NCBI RefSeq assembly: GCF_905220365.1 | Contig: NC_061131.1 | Location: forward strand, 13,801,318-13,865,317 | Origin: Vanessa cardui | Taxonomy: Eukaryota; Arthropoda; Insecta; Lepidoptera; Nymphalidae | Length of the DNA: 64,000 nucleotides | Direction of reading: 5' to 3' | The notes under the pieces: model-generated | The model's database searches: none | The model's input: only the letters and a program-made list of their open reading frames with translations | What the model was told of the DNA's origin: nothing | Shown: piece after piece, positions 63,538-64,000 of the stretch | Position numbering within the stretch: the stretch's first letter is position 1 | Layout: each line of letters opens with the position of its first letter | Position numbers and translations under genes: made by a program

Positions 63538-63621
63538 ACTAAGACGTAGGTACCTAAATTTCAGACCTTAAAAGTAAAAAATAATCTTGCATCGAAACCA
63601 ATCAAACTGATTAGGGCAATT

Positions 63622-63721
63622 ATTACAAATACACGTACAACGCAGAATAAAGAATCAGATCATACTTTGTCCTTGACACAGTCGTTTACACTTGTGTTAC
63701 AATCATTATCATTATATAATT
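63622..63721 (-). pseudogene. Possible decayed exon 2 of a fourth 7-Cys peptide
   Basis: Minus-strand reading gives YNDND-C, the same acidic run and Cys that open the family domain. Allowing one missing base, C-x3-C spacing follows, and a C-x-C lies about one codon further on than in the intact copies. The first Cys codon is replaced by Leu, a stop precedes the block, another stop lies inside it, and no clear acceptor site or signal exon was found. It could be chance similarity in AT-rich sequence. It lies about 11 kb beyond paralog 3 in the same orientation. Confidence 0.25.
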
Positions 63722-64000
63722 AAGTGGGGGGTATGTGCAAGCCAATTTGTCCCTGATAAGATACAATCATGTTGCATTTTACTGTGAAGGGTACAAGCAA
63801 GCACAGATAGTGAAAGAAAATAAAATAATGAGTCGGTAAGATGTGCGTCTTATTTCGTTTTAAAACAGAATGATAAGATCTTCATTTTAAATGTAAATTA
63901 TTTACACAAGACTTATTAACATTTAGTCCTGAAATATATAAAAGTATGAACTAAATCTTGACCGCGTGGAATGGTGGCAAGAATGCTAGCGGCATTTCCC

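Overview
The window reads as AT-rich nuclear DNA of a lepidopteran insect, most likely a butterfly. The signs are short coding exons split by small GT-AG introns, arthropod TATA-box promoters, many copies of tRNA-derived SINEs and other short interspersed elements typical of Lepidoptera, a proline/valine-rich cuticular-type protein gene, and long AT-rich spacers. There is no operon structure, ribosome-binding site, CRISPR array or other prokaryotic feature. Only four protein genes can be supported, all on the minus strand and all two-exon genes for small secreted proteins.

Positions 1-26,900 hold no recognisable gene, only dispersed repeats and several hairpins, the best being a GC-rich 20-bp perfect inverted repeat at 1529-1580. 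Positions 26,906-28,702 hold one complete gene for a 355-residue secreted, Gly-rich then Pro/Val-rich structural protein resembling the insect Vajk-type cuticular proteins. Its first coding exon is only four codons long. Positions 28,860-41,100 are again repeats and spacer.

Positions 41,800-52,900 carry the most interesting content: a head-to-tail array of three paralogous genes for small secreted cysteine-rich peptides of 67, 87 and 73 residues. All three have a signal-peptide exon, a phase-1 intron at the same place, and a second exon with exactly the same cysteine spacing (C-x5-C-x3-C-x3-C-x8-C-x4-C-x-C). Six of the cysteines fit the CS-alpha-beta fold of insect defensins and short scorpion-toxin-like peptides. 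The seventh is an extra, conserved and unpaired cysteine. The first two genes share a conserved core promoter. A decayed fourth relative may lie at 63,622-63,721. A 145-bp tandem repeat built from a SINE piece sits just past the 3' end of the first gene.

Positions 53,000-64,000 contain a near-palindromic hairpin, a decayed LINE 3' end split by a nested GC-rich insertion with a 17-bp target duplication, a hairpin MITE, a Tc1/mariner-type MITE (its partner lies at 40.6 kb), and more SINE copies. Functionally the window combines a cuticle/barrier-type structural protein with a tandem family of probable defence-type or signalling peptides in a repeat-rich setting; no functional link between the two is shown by the sequence.
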